Virus record (IMG/VR): IMGVR_UViG_3300002835_000195
Coordinates: 1 to 60,555 of that record
Reading direction: 5' to 3' (one strand)
DNA length: 60,555 nucleotides
Origin: a virus
Shown: in pieces, positions 52,054 through 59,328 of the stretch
Position numbering within the stretch: position 1 is the stretch's first letter
Layout: each line of letters opens with the position of its first letter
Notes under the pieces: generated by a model
Told to the model about the DNA's origin: nothing
The model's input: the letters and a program-made list of their open reading frames with translations, nothing else
Databases searched by the model: none
Made by a program: the position numbers and the translations under genes

Positions 52054-52088
52054 AGCGTCTACATATATTCTAAAGGAGAACTCCAGTC

Positions 52089-53228
52089 ATGGCTAACGAA
52101 AAGATAGAAGATGTCATCAAGAAGGTAATTCTAGGCGAAGGTTTCCTTGCGGAAAACCCTGAACCCACCGAAGAACCCACCGAGGCTACCGAAGCCGAGG
52201 AAGAGGGCTACGAGCAGGAAGTGGTTGAGGAGGAAGTGGAAGACCTAGACGAAGCCAAGGACGAAGAGGAGTCCGAGGAAGAAGAAGACGAAGAGGAAGA
52301 AGACGAGGACGAAGAGGAAGACGAGAAGCCGTCCAAGAAGTCCATGAAGGAAGCCGCTTCTGACTACTCTGACACCAAGATTACCCACGATGTAAACAAG
52401 AAGGGTGCCAAGATTGCCGAGCCGCACAACGCTAACGCTGGCAAGAACATGGGCACCATCAAGGCCAAGCCAAGCGCAGCCAGTAGCAAGGTAGAGAAGC
52501 CGTCCATGAAGGAGAGCATTGAAACCTTGTTCGCTGGCAAGGAACTCAGCGAAGACTTCAAGACTGAAGCCGCCACCTTGTTTGAGGCTCACCTTGCGTC
52601 TCGTACCAACGAGATTGAGGAAGAGATTCAAGCCAAGTATGAGACTCTGCTAGAAGAGCACACCCTCGCCGTCACCGAAGAAATGGTTGAGCGTATTGAC
52701 GAGTACCTCAACTATGTGGTGGAAGAGTGGATGCAGGAGAACCGTTTGGCTGTCAGCAACGGTCTTCGCACCGAAATCGCTGAGGGATTCATTGAGCGTC
52801 TCAAGGGCGTGTTTGCCGAGTCGTACATTGAAATTCCCGAAGAGAAACTTGATCTGTTTGAGTCCACTGTTGAGGACTACGAGAGCCTCAAGAGTGAACT
52901 AGACGGTCAGGTTGCCAAGAACATGGAGATCAACGAAGAGTGCGAACAACTCCGTTGCGAACTCCTGTTCCGCGAAATGGCTGAAGGTCTAACTGACACC
53001 GAGACTCAGAAACTCCGCGAACTCGCTGAGAGCGTGGAATTTGATTCTGTGGAGCAGTTTGCCGAGAAACTCGCTGTTCTCCGCGAGAACATTGAGAAAC
53101 TTGGAACCGTAACCGAAACCGCTACCGAAGAGGAGTCTCTTGAAGAGTCTTACGAGGAAGGTTCCGAAACAGAGGCTTCTCCGCTCATGGAGGCTTACCT
53201 CAAGTCCATGAGCAAGAGCAAGGAATAA
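52089..53228 (+). CDS. gp22: Prohead scaffold protein gp22
   Basis: The 379-aa protein is longer than T4 gp22 (269 aa). It begins MANEKIEDVIKKVILGEGFLAENPEP, where LAE is a possible gp21 cleavage site. An extremely acidic stretch follows at residues 22-85 (Glu/Asp runs). The second half is helical and contains the gp22-type block LLEEHTLAVTEEMVERIDEYLNYVVEEWMQEN. It forms the inner scaffold on which gp23 assembles and is degraded later. AAGGAG precedes the ATG. Confidence 0.93.
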   Translation: MANEKIEDVIKKVILGEGFLAENPEPTEEPTEATEAEEEGYEQEVVEEEVEDLDEAKDEEESEEEEDEEEEDEDEEEDEKPSKKSMKEAASDYSDTKITHDVNKKGAKIAEPHNANAGKNMGTIKAKPSAASSKVEKPSMKESIETLFAGKELSEDFKTEAATLFEAHLASRTNEIEEEIQAKYETLLEEHTLAVTEEMVERIDEYLNYVVEEWMQENRLAVSNGLRTEIAEGFIERLKGVFAESYIEIPEEKLDLFESTVEDYESLKSELDGQVAKNMEINEECEQLRCELLFREMAEGLTDTETQKLRELAESVEFDSVEQFAEKLAVLRENIEKLGTVTETATEEESLEESYEEGSETEASPLMEAYLKSMSKSKE

Positions 53229-53293
53229 TTTCACTTTTTTCTTAACACTTTCCAGTCAATTCCGACTGTTAAACAACCAAAGGAGACACTACG

Positions 53294-54748
53294 ATGGAAA
53301 ACAAGATGCTAACCGAACAGGCTCTCCGTAAGTGGAAGCCCGTTCTAGATCACGCCGACATGGCTGCGATCACCGATCCGCACCGCCGTGCGGTAACTGC
53401 CACCCTCCTAGAGAATCAGGAGCAAGCAGTTCGTCAGCAGATGCTAGCCGAAGGTCCCGCCAATGTTGCTGGTACTGGTATGTCGCCTGTTGTTGGCAGC
53501 GAAGGCAACATCAAGGGCTACGATCCAATTCTAATCCAGTTGGTTCGTCGCGCCATGCCCAACCTAATGGCTTACGATATCTGTGGCGTTCAGGCTATGT
53601 CTGCTCCCACAGGTCTAATCTTCGCCATGCGTAGCAAGTACGCAACCAAGGACAGCAGCACTCACGGAGCAGAAGCCCTGTTCAATGAGCCTGATTCTGC
53701 ATTCGCAGGCGGCACTGCTGCACAGAACTTCAGTGGTCACACTGGTGGTGCTGGTGCAACTGGTGCAACTGGTGGTCTAGGTGGAACCTTTGGATTCGTT
53801 GATCCATTCCTTGGTTATCCAAACATTGGCGATCCAACCAGCAATACTGGTCTAACTCAAGGTATCGGTATGAGCACTTCGTATGGCGAAGGCGTAACTC
53901 CCAATGAAATGGGCTTCAGCATTGAGCGTGTGGCTGTACAGGCTAACACTCGCGCTCTCGCTGCTGCATACAGCGTAGAACTCGCTCAAGACCTCAAGGC
54001 TGTTCACGGTCTAGACGCTGAAACCGAACTCGCTAACATTCTCAGCACAGAAATTCTGTCTGAAATCAACCGCGAAGTAGTTCGTAATGTCTATCGTACT
54101 GCTAAACTCGGTGCACAGCAGACCGACCTGTACTACAAGGCTGTTGGTGGTGGTCTAACCACTGGTGCAGGTGGCGTGGGTGGCGTATACGATCTTATTC
54201 AGGACTCTGACGGTCGTTGGAGTGCTGAGAAGTTCCGTGGACTCATGTTCCAGATTGAGCGTGAGTGCAACAAGATTGCCAAGGATACCCGTCGTGGCAA
54301 GGGCAACTTCATCATCTGCTCGGCAGATGTTGCAAGTGCTCTCGCAATGGGCGGTTTCCTCAACATCAGCCCTGCACTGAATGTCAGCCTTGATGTTGAT
54401 GACACTGGCAACACCTTTGCTGGTACACTCAATGGCAAGATCAAGGTGTACATTGATCCGTACTCTGACAGCACTGCTGCTTCTAACGGCAACTTTGTCT
54501 GCGTCGGCTATAAGGGAACCAGCCCGTATGATGCGGGTCTGTTCTACTGCCCTTATGTCCCGCTACAGATGATGCGTGCAGTTGACACCAGCACCTTCCA
54601 GCCCAAGATTGCGTTCAAGACCCGCTACGGCATGGTTGCGAACCCCTTCGCTGAAGGCGTTAGTTCTGGTGCTGGTCGTCTAGCACCACGCACCAACCTT
54701 TACTACCGCATCTTCCGCGTAGACAACCTACACGGCGTTGCATCGTAA
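53294..54748 (+). CDS. gp23: Major capsid protein gp23
   Basis: The 484-aa protein (T4 521 aa) has an N-terminal propeptide with the gp21 site MLAE|G after residue 53. Conserved blocks follow: GYDPILIQLVRRAMPNLMAYDICGVQAMSAPTGLIFAMRS, FSIERVAVQANTRALAAAYSVELAQDLKAVHGLDAETELANILSTEILSEINREVVR and TRYGMVANPF. It makes the hexameric shell of the head. A variable insertion near 140-190 is Gly-rich. Codon use is clean and GC is higher than in the fibre block, as expected of the most abundant protein. AAGGAG precedes the ATG. A strong terminator follows. Confidence 0.98.
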   Translation: MENKMLTEQALRKWKPVLDHADMAAITDPHRRAVTATLLENQEQAVRQQMLAEGPANVAGTGMSPVVGSEGNIKGYDPILIQLVRRAMPNLMAYDICGVQAMSAPTGLIFAMRSKYATKDSSTHGAEALFNEPDSAFAGGTAAQNFSGHTGGAGATGATGGLGGTFGFVDPFLGYPNIGDPTSNTGLTQGIGMSTSYGEGVTPNEMGFSIERVAVQANTRALAAAYSVELAQDLKAVHGLDAETELANILSTEILSEINREVVRNVYRTAKLGAQQTDLYYKAVGGGLTTGAGGVGGVYDLIQDSDGRWSAEKFRGLMFQIERECNKIAKDTRRGKGNFIICSADVASALAMGGFLNISPALNVSLDVDDTGNTFAGTLNGKIKVYIDPYSDSTAASNGNFVCVGYKGTSPYDAGLFYCPYVPLQMMRAVDTSTFQPKIAFKTRYGMVANPFAEGVSSGAGRLAPRTNLYYRIFRVDNLHGVAS

Positions 54749-54771
54749 TAGTTGAAGTAAACTAAAGACTT

Positions 54772-54806
54772 GGGGGAGAGGCTCAAACCTCTCCCCCTTT
54801 TCTTTT
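54772..54806 (+). terminator. Strong intrinsic terminator after gp23
   Basis: A 10-bp perfect stem, GGGGGAGAGG (54772-54781) with CCTCTCCCCC (54788-54797), encloses a 6-base loop and is followed by TTTTCTTTT. It ends the structural transcript. Confidence 0.97.
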
Positions 54807-54811
54807 GGTGT

Positions 54812-54819
54812 CTAAATAC
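54812..54819 (+). promoter_or_regulatory. Candidate late promoter (CTAAATAC)
   Basis: The octamer follows the gp23 terminator and ends 6 bases before the ATG at 54826. A T4-like transcription start would fall on or next to the start codon, so the message may be leaderless. Confidence 0.45.
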
Positions 54820-54825
54820 TAGCAC

Positions 54826-55359
54826 ATGGCTAAAGGCGAACCATTCAATCTTTCAGAAATTGAGGCAGGGATTCTGTCCCGATACCCTCAATACATGAAT
54901 CCGCTGCTACCCACCTACTATCGGTTCAGCATCGCCAAACTGCCAAAGGTTTCGTATTTCTGCCAAAGTGTGTCACTACCCACCGTGACCATGAGCGAAG
55001 TCATAATGCCCACTCCGTTTCAGCAGATATCCCGCCCGTCCAAACTAGATTTTGATGAACTCAATCTAGGATTTGTGATTGACGAAAACATGGGCAACTA
55101 CCTTGAAATATTCAATTGGCTACGGTCAATGACAAATGTGGAAGACTATCAAGAGTTCAAGCCGTCAAATACTCATGTAACCACAGCCAACCTTGTGATC
55201 CTGAATTCTACAAAGAACCCTAAACTGAACATAACCTTTCACGACATCTATCCACGCATACTGTCTTCCGTTGATTTTAGTTCAACTGTAATTGACCCCG
55301 AGCCGTTTATTGCAAACTGTACTTTCAAGTATCGCAGTTTTGATATACAGGTTCTCTAA
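54826..55359 (+). CDS. Tail-tube-like structural protein (gp19-family paralogue)
   Basis: This 177-aa protein has the tube fold pattern: YRFSIAKLPKVSYFCQSVSL, PTVTMSEVIMPTPFQQISRP, LDFDELNLGFVIDENMGNYLEIFNWLRSMTN and the closing FIANCTFKYRSFDIQVL. It is a third gp19-like protein besides gp19 and the 7071-7808 product. Genes at this position after gp23 are common in T4-like marine phages. A baseplate or tube-end role (gp54 or gp3 position) is likely, but I cannot decide. Its start has no Shine-Dalgarno and lies just behind a late promoter motif. Confidence 0.72.
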   Translation: MAKGEPFNLSEIEAGILSRYPQYMNPLLPTYYRFSIAKLPKVSYFCQSVSLPTVTMSEVIMPTPFQQISRPSKLDFDELNLGFVIDENMGNYLEIFNWLRSMTNVEDYQEFKPSNTHVTTANLVILNSTKNPKLNITFHDIYPRILSSVDFSSTVIDPEPFIANCTFKYRSFDIQVL

Positions 55360-55381
55360 TATTTTAGATAAACATTCCCGC

Positions 55382-55409
55382 TTGACATCTATTGAATCGC
55401 GTGTATACT
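55382..55409 (+). promoter_or_regulatory. Sigma70-type promoter for uvsY
   Basis: TTGACA (55382-55387) and TATACT (55404-55409) are 16 bp apart. Transcription would begin about 14 bases before the uvsY ATG. Confidence 0.8.
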
Positions 55410-55429
55410 CCTCCGATGGAGATTTGTTT

Positions 55430-55864
55430 ATGACCCTAGACGACATTCGCAAGGAGTTGGAACGGGACACCCGTATTGACGATTCGGCGTTGGATGCCGA
55501 GTCGCTACGCATTCCTCAACTCCACAATAAGTACCTGAACTTCCTAATGGAAGAGCGGCTATGTTTGGCTCGTTACGAAAACGATGTGGCTGTGGCTCTT
55601 CGTGACAAGTGGGAGTACTACACGGGTAAGATGAGTGAAGAAGAATTGCAGAAGCGAGGATGGGAGCCGTTCGCTCTAAAGATTCTCCGCAACGATTTGG
55701 ATATGTACCTGAACGCTGACCCTGATATTGTCAAGACGCGGCAAAAGGTGTACTACCAAAAGGAAAAGATTGGACTACTTGAAGAAATTGTCAAGGAGTT
55801 GAACAATCGCCATTGGAAGATTCGTAATGCTATTGAGTGGAGAAAGTTTGTTAATGGACAGTAA
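55430..55864 (+). CDS. uvsY: Recombination mediator UvsY
   Basis: The 144-aa protein is close to T4 UvsY (137 aa). The frame extends further upstream to 55292, but ATG 55430 has GGAG eight bases before it, lies right behind a strong promoter and begins with the family start MTLDDIRKELERDTRIDDSALD. Other family parts are IPQLHNKYLNFLMEERL, DKWEYYTGKMSEEELQKRGW and LRNDLDMYLNADPDIVKTRQ. UvsY loads UvsX recombinase on gp32-covered single strands. It begins an operon with dCMP deaminase and uvsW. Confidence 0.9.
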   Translation: MTLDDIRKELERDTRIDDSALDAESLRIPQLHNKYLNFLMEERLCLARYENDVAVALRDKWEYYTGKMSEEELQKRGWEPFALKILRNDLDMYLNADPDIVKTRQKVYYQKEKIGLLEEIVKELNNRHWKIRNAIEWRKFVNGQ

Positions 55865-56399
55865 TCTGCTTCGTGAAGACATGAGCAATTGGTGGATTGA
55901 CCGCATGTACCTACAGGATGTGTGGGGGGTTGCTGCCAAGCATTCCACAGATCCACGCACACAGGTGGGTGCTGCTCTTGTGCTTTCAGGGGGTACAGGC
56001 ATAGTTTTGTCTTCTTGGAACAAGATTCCACAACGAGTTCGGCTAACAGGCGACAACCTAGCAGTAGAATCCAAGAATTACTGCACAGAACACGCCGAGC
56101 GTTCCGTGATTTTCAAAGCCTTGCAAAACAAATTGCCAACAGACGGACTCCACCTGTACTGCACATGGGCAGCGTGTGCAGAGTGCTCTCGTGCCATTGT
56201 GGAATTTGGTATACGACGAGTTGTAACTCTACGCAGACTGGTCGAGCGAACCGCTCCCAAGTGGGAGCCGTCTGTTCGTGCAGGGCTGCAAATGATGCGT
56301 GACTCTGGCATAGACCTTGTGGGATGGAGTGGCGATCTAGGCAGTAAAGAAAGCATCCGCTTCAGCGGAGAAACGCTAACAGCAGAAGTATTGAAATAA
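55854..56399 (+). CDS. cd: Deoxycytidylate (dCMP) deaminase
   Basis: The 181-aa zinc enzyme converts dCMP to dUMP for thymidylate synthesis. Numbered from ATG 55854, the zinc and proton-shuttle motif TEHAERSVIF gives His80 and Glu82. The second zinc motif CTWAACAECSRAI gives Cys108 and Cys111. In most family members the residue before the first Cys is Pro; here it is Ala. A start at 55881 is also possible, and 55827 would lie deep inside uvsY. The gene overlaps uvsY by 11 bases and its TAA overlaps the uvsW ATG, so it is part of that operon. T4 cd has 193 aa. Confidence 0.88.
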   Translation: MDSNLLREDMSNWWIDRMYLQDVWGVAAKHSTDPRTQVGAALVLSGGTGIVLSSWNKIPQRVRLTGDNLAVESKNYCTEHAERSVIFKALQNKLPTDGLHLYCTWAACAECSRAIVEFGIRRVVTLRRLVERTAPKWEPSVRAGLQMMRDSGIDLVGWSGDLGSKESIRFSGETLTAEVLK

Positions 56400-57904
56400 T
56401 GATTGATCTTGATGTGAGTATTGTTGATTCTGTATGGCTTCGCGTTCAATGCGAACGCGGTGTTGCCAAAGAATTGGCAGACTATTTCACATTCAAGGTT
56501 CCTGGATACAAGTTTATGCCTGCGTATCGCAGTAAGATGTGGAATGGCGAGATTCGCCTGTACAATATCCACAATCAGCAGATATACGGCGGGCTGTCTG
56601 ATTACATTGAAAAATTTGCGGCAGAGCGTGGTTACTCCATCACTATGCCCACAACCAATCAGGTAAAAACCACTCCTGATGCTGTAAGAAAATTCATAGA
56701 GGATTTCTTACAGGTATGTGTGAATGAAGAAAAAGCAAAGGCTCACGATCACCAAATAAATGCAGTACAACACGCTATTGAAAAAGAACGGTGCCTGCTG
56801 CTGTCTCCTACAGGCAGTGGCAAGAGCCTAATCATCTATTCACTTATCCGCTACTATTTGGACAAGATTCCAAAAGGCAAGAAAGTGCTGATTATTGTTC
56901 CAACAGTTTCGCTCGTGGAACAGATGTACTCTGATTTTGTTGATTATTCGCACGACAACGGGTGGAAAGTATGGGAAAACTGCCACAAGATTCTTGCAGG
57001 CGCAAGCAAAACCACAGACAAGCGTGTGGTGATTTCTACATGGCAAAGTGTGTTCAAGCAGCCTGAAAAGTATTTCTCGCAGTTTGGTGCGGTGATTGGT
57101 GACGAGGCTCACCTGTTCAAAGCCAAGTCTCTTACTTCTATTATGACCAAATTAAAGACTTGCCCGTTCCGTGTAGGCACCACAGGCACACTAGACGGTA
57201 CACAGACCCATCGCCTTGTGCTTGAGGGGCTGTTTGGTCGTGCATACGAAGTCACCAAAACCAAAGAACTCATGGACAAGAAAATCCTGAGCGATCTGAA
57301 AATTGATTGTCTTGTTCTGAACTATCCGCTTGAAGATCGTCAAGCAGTCAAGAAAGCAAAATACCAAGACGAGATCAAGTGGATCATTTCGTCACCAAGG
57401 CGCAATGCTTTTATTGCAGATATGTGTCAGCGATTAAAAGGCAACACACTTGTATTATTTCAATTCGTTGAAGGACACGGTGCAGAACTACATAAGTTAG
57501 TGAGCGAGCGTGTAGGCTCCACTCGTAAAGTTTTCTTTGTATACGGAGGAACTGAAGCGGGCGAGCGAGAAGAGATACGCAAGATTGTGGAACAGGAGTC
57601 AGACGCAGTAATCGTCGCATCCTATGGAACATTCAGCACAGGCATCTCCATACGCAGACTCAACAATATTGTGTTTGCTTCTCCCTCAAAGTCCCGAATA
57701 CGAGTATTGCAGAGCATTGGTAGGCAGTTACGAGTCTCCGAACACAAGTCCACTGCTAGACTATTTGATATCGGGGATGACCTTTCTTGGAAATCGTGGA
57801 TAAATCACACAATGCGACACATGGGCGAGCGTTTGAAGATTTACGAATCAGAAGGGTTTACGCATAAGGTAGTCAAGATAGACATAGGAGGTAAACAGAC
57901 ATGA
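56399..57904 (+). CDS. uvsW: DNA/RNA helicase UvsW
   Basis: The 501-aa protein (T4 503 aa) is an SF2 helicase that unwinds R-loops and branched DNA and drives fork regression. The N-terminal domain (residues 1-100) has YFTFKVPGYKFMPAYRSKMWNGEIRLYN, typical of UvsW. Helicase motifs follow: HDHQINAVQHAIEKERCLLL, Walker A SPTGSGKS near 140, IIVPTVSLVEQM, DEAH in AVIGDEAHLFKAKS, GTTGTLDG, then VIVASYGTFSTGISIRRLNN and the arginine motif SIGRQLRVSEHKST. Overlaps both neighbours by 1-4 bp, indicating coupled translation. Confidence 0.96.
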   Translation: MIDLDVSIVDSVWLRVQCERGVAKELADYFTFKVPGYKFMPAYRSKMWNGEIRLYNIHNQQIYGGLSDYIEKFAAERGYSITMPTTNQVKTTPDAVRKFIEDFLQVCVNEEKAKAHDHQINAVQHAIEKERCLLLSPTGSGKSLIIYSLIRYYLDKIPKGKKVLIIVPTVSLVEQMYSDFVDYSHDNGWKVWENCHKILAGASKTTDKRVVISTWQSVFKQPEKYFSQFGAVIGDEAHLFKAKSLTSIMTKLKTCPFRVGTTGTLDGTQTHRLVLEGLFGRAYEVTKTKELMDKKILSDLKIDCLVLNYPLEDRQAVKKAKYQDEIKWIISSPRRNAFIADMCQRLKGNTLVLFQFVEGHGAELHKLVSERVGSTRKVFFVYGGTEAGEREEIRKIVEQESDAVIVASYGTFSTGISIRRLNNIVFASPSKSRIRVLQSIGRQLRVSEHKSTARLFDIGDDLSWKSWINHTMRHMGERLKIYESEGFTHKVVKIDIGGKQT

Positions 57905-58743
57905 GAGGCAAGAAGTCAAAACTCCGAGTGTTTAAACTGCGTAGCGGTGAAGAAATCATTGCCAAGATTGCTGCCCGTCCTCGCGGCAAATTCACACTGG
58001 AACGCCCCATGCGAATCAATTACTCTGTGGTGGCTGATCCGTTTACTGGTGTGAAGAAAAGTGTGCTATATTTCACTGATTGGCTTGGGGGTGCTGTGGA
58101 ATTACAGGTGGATATCCCACGAGCGTTTGTGTTGTTGGAACTGACCCCTGATCCTGATATGGAAAGGCTATATTCCACCCAATCAGACGCACAAGACCAA
58201 TTCAAGGCTAGCGGAACAGGTGGAATTGAACCAGATGTTGATCCTGTTATCCCACCGCCAACAGAAGAAGAATTAAAGAAACTTGATTCTCTGTTAGAGT
58301 CTATGGGCATACCCAAACTAGACGAAGAGACAAAGACACATTTTCCAGAAGACGCAAACGCGCCCAAGCCACCAAAAGACAAAAGCAAACTGCCTCCGTT
58401 TCCTTCTCTGTTCCCGCCACGACAAAATGGCATCTTGTTTAGTTTTTCAATTCCAAACGATATTCTGAACGAGTGGATTGAAAACGGAATAATGGATTAC
58501 ATGAAAGAGTGCATGGAAGACTTCATGGACATTGAAATGATGGACCCCATGATGAAGCCCAAGAAAAAGAAGCCTGTTGCCCCAAAGAAGCAAAAGCCGT
58601 CCAAAAACAAAAGCGAGTGGAAGCCGCCTACGGATGACCGCTCAAAGAGTTCCGACTACGGCAACAAGATTGATGACTGGTCGCCATTTTTGAAAGATTA
58701 TGTTGCAGGTCTTACTGGAGAAAACCAGCAAGACGGTGCTTGA
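57901..58743 (+). CDS. Unknown protein with Sm-like N-terminus, in the uvsW operon
   Basis: In this 280-aa protein residues 8-90 (LRVFKLRSGEEIIAKI, FTLERPMRINYSVV, SVLYFTDWLGGAVELQVDIP) look like a small beta barrel of the Sm/LSm type, a pattern seen in uncharacterised proteins of T4-like phages. A Pro-rich linker follows (130-175). A helix rich in Met and Glu (about 190-225: NDILNEWIENGIMDYMKECM) comes next, and the end is Lys/Pro-rich (KPKKKKPVAPKKQKPSKNKS). It starts four bases inside the uvsW stop. RNA or DNA binding would fit but is not shown. Confidence 0.58.
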   Translation: MRGKKSKLRVFKLRSGEEIIAKIAARPRGKFTLERPMRINYSVVADPFTGVKKSVLYFTDWLGGAVELQVDIPRAFVLLELTPDPDMERLYSTQSDAQDQFKASGTGGIEPDVDPVIPPPTEEELKKLDSLLESMGIPKLDEETKTHFPEDANAPKPPKDKSKLPPFPSLFPPRQNGILFSFSIPNDILNEWIENGIMDYMKECMEDFMDIEMMDPMMKPKKKKPVAPKKQKPSKNKSEWKPPTDDRSKSSDYGNKIDDWSPFLKDYVAGLTGENQQDGA

Positions 58744-58767
58744 CAAACCGTGAGTGTGTGATACTAT
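58740..58767 (+). promoter_or_regulatory. Sigma70-type promoter for gp55
   Basis: TTGACA (58740-58745) and TACTAT (58762-58767) are 16 bp apart and overlap the end of the preceding gene. The leader is short, with AAAGGA before the gp55 ATG. Confidence 0.7.
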
Positions 58768-58785
58768 TCGCCATGAAAGGACATT

Positions 58786-59328
58786 ATGGGCAAGAAAACC
58801 GATCACTATATTGACAACAAACGATTTTTTGAAGAGATGAAGGCGTGGAAGACTCTTGTGAATGCCGCCAACAAGGAAGGCAAGCCTCACCCGCCCGTCA
58901 CTTCTTATATTGGCGAGTGCTTCATGGCAATCGCTGATCGGTTGTCTCGCAAGCCTAATTTTATAAACTATCCGTATCGTGACGAGATGATCTCGGACGG
59001 AATTGAAAATTGTCTGCTGTACGCATATAATTTCAATCCACGCAAGTCCAAGAATCCGTTCTCGTATTTTACACAGATCATTTACTACGCTTTCCTCCGA
59101 CGAATATCCAAGGAAAAGAAGCAAGCGTATATTAAACTCAAGAAGATAGAAAATTCAGATGTGGATTCCACTTTAAAGAAGTGGTTCCGCGAAAACTACT
59201 TGGGCGGTGAAGAAAACAAGCCTTCGGTGCTGACTGAAACAGACATTCAGAATTTTGAAAAGAAGAAAGAACCAGAGGCAGCAGCAGAGAAGCCCAAGAA
59301 AAAGAAAAAGGTTAAAGGCAAGAAGTGA
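58786..59328 (+). CDS. gp55: Late-transcription sigma factor gp55
   Basis: The 180-aa protein (T4 185 aa) is the small sigma that directs RNA polymerase to late promoters. The core TSYIGECFMAIADRLSRKPN, FINYPYRDEMISDGIENCLL, NFNPRKSKNPFSYFTQIIYY and AFLRRISKEKKQAYIKLKKI corresponds to the sigma region 2-like fold that reads the late octamer. In T4 the C-terminal end binds the sliding clamp. Here the end is a Lys-rich run (KPKKKKKVKGKK), with ETDIQNFEKK before it as a possible clamp contact. It has its own early-type promoter and is followed by gp47, whose GTG overlaps its TGA. Confidence 0.94.
   Translation: MGKKTDHYIDNKRFFEEMKAWKTLVNAANKEGKPHPPVTSYIGECFMAIADRLSRKPNFINYPYRDEMISDGIENCLLYAYNFNPRKSKNPFSYFTQIIYYAFLRRISKEKKQAYIKLKKIENSDVDSTLKKWFRENYLGGEENKPSVLTETDIQNFEKKKEPEAAAEKPKKKKKVKGKK

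Noticed and set aside
53242-53272. Inverted repeats TTAAC/GTTAA and AGTC/GACT before gp23
   Set aside because: The pairs are short, with a large asymmetric bulge, and have no T run; too weak to call a terminator or regulator.
55292-55429. 46-codon upstream extension of uvsY
   Set aside because: It would start inside the previous gene and upstream of the promoter at 55382; ATG 55430 has a Shine-Dalgarno and fits the family length.
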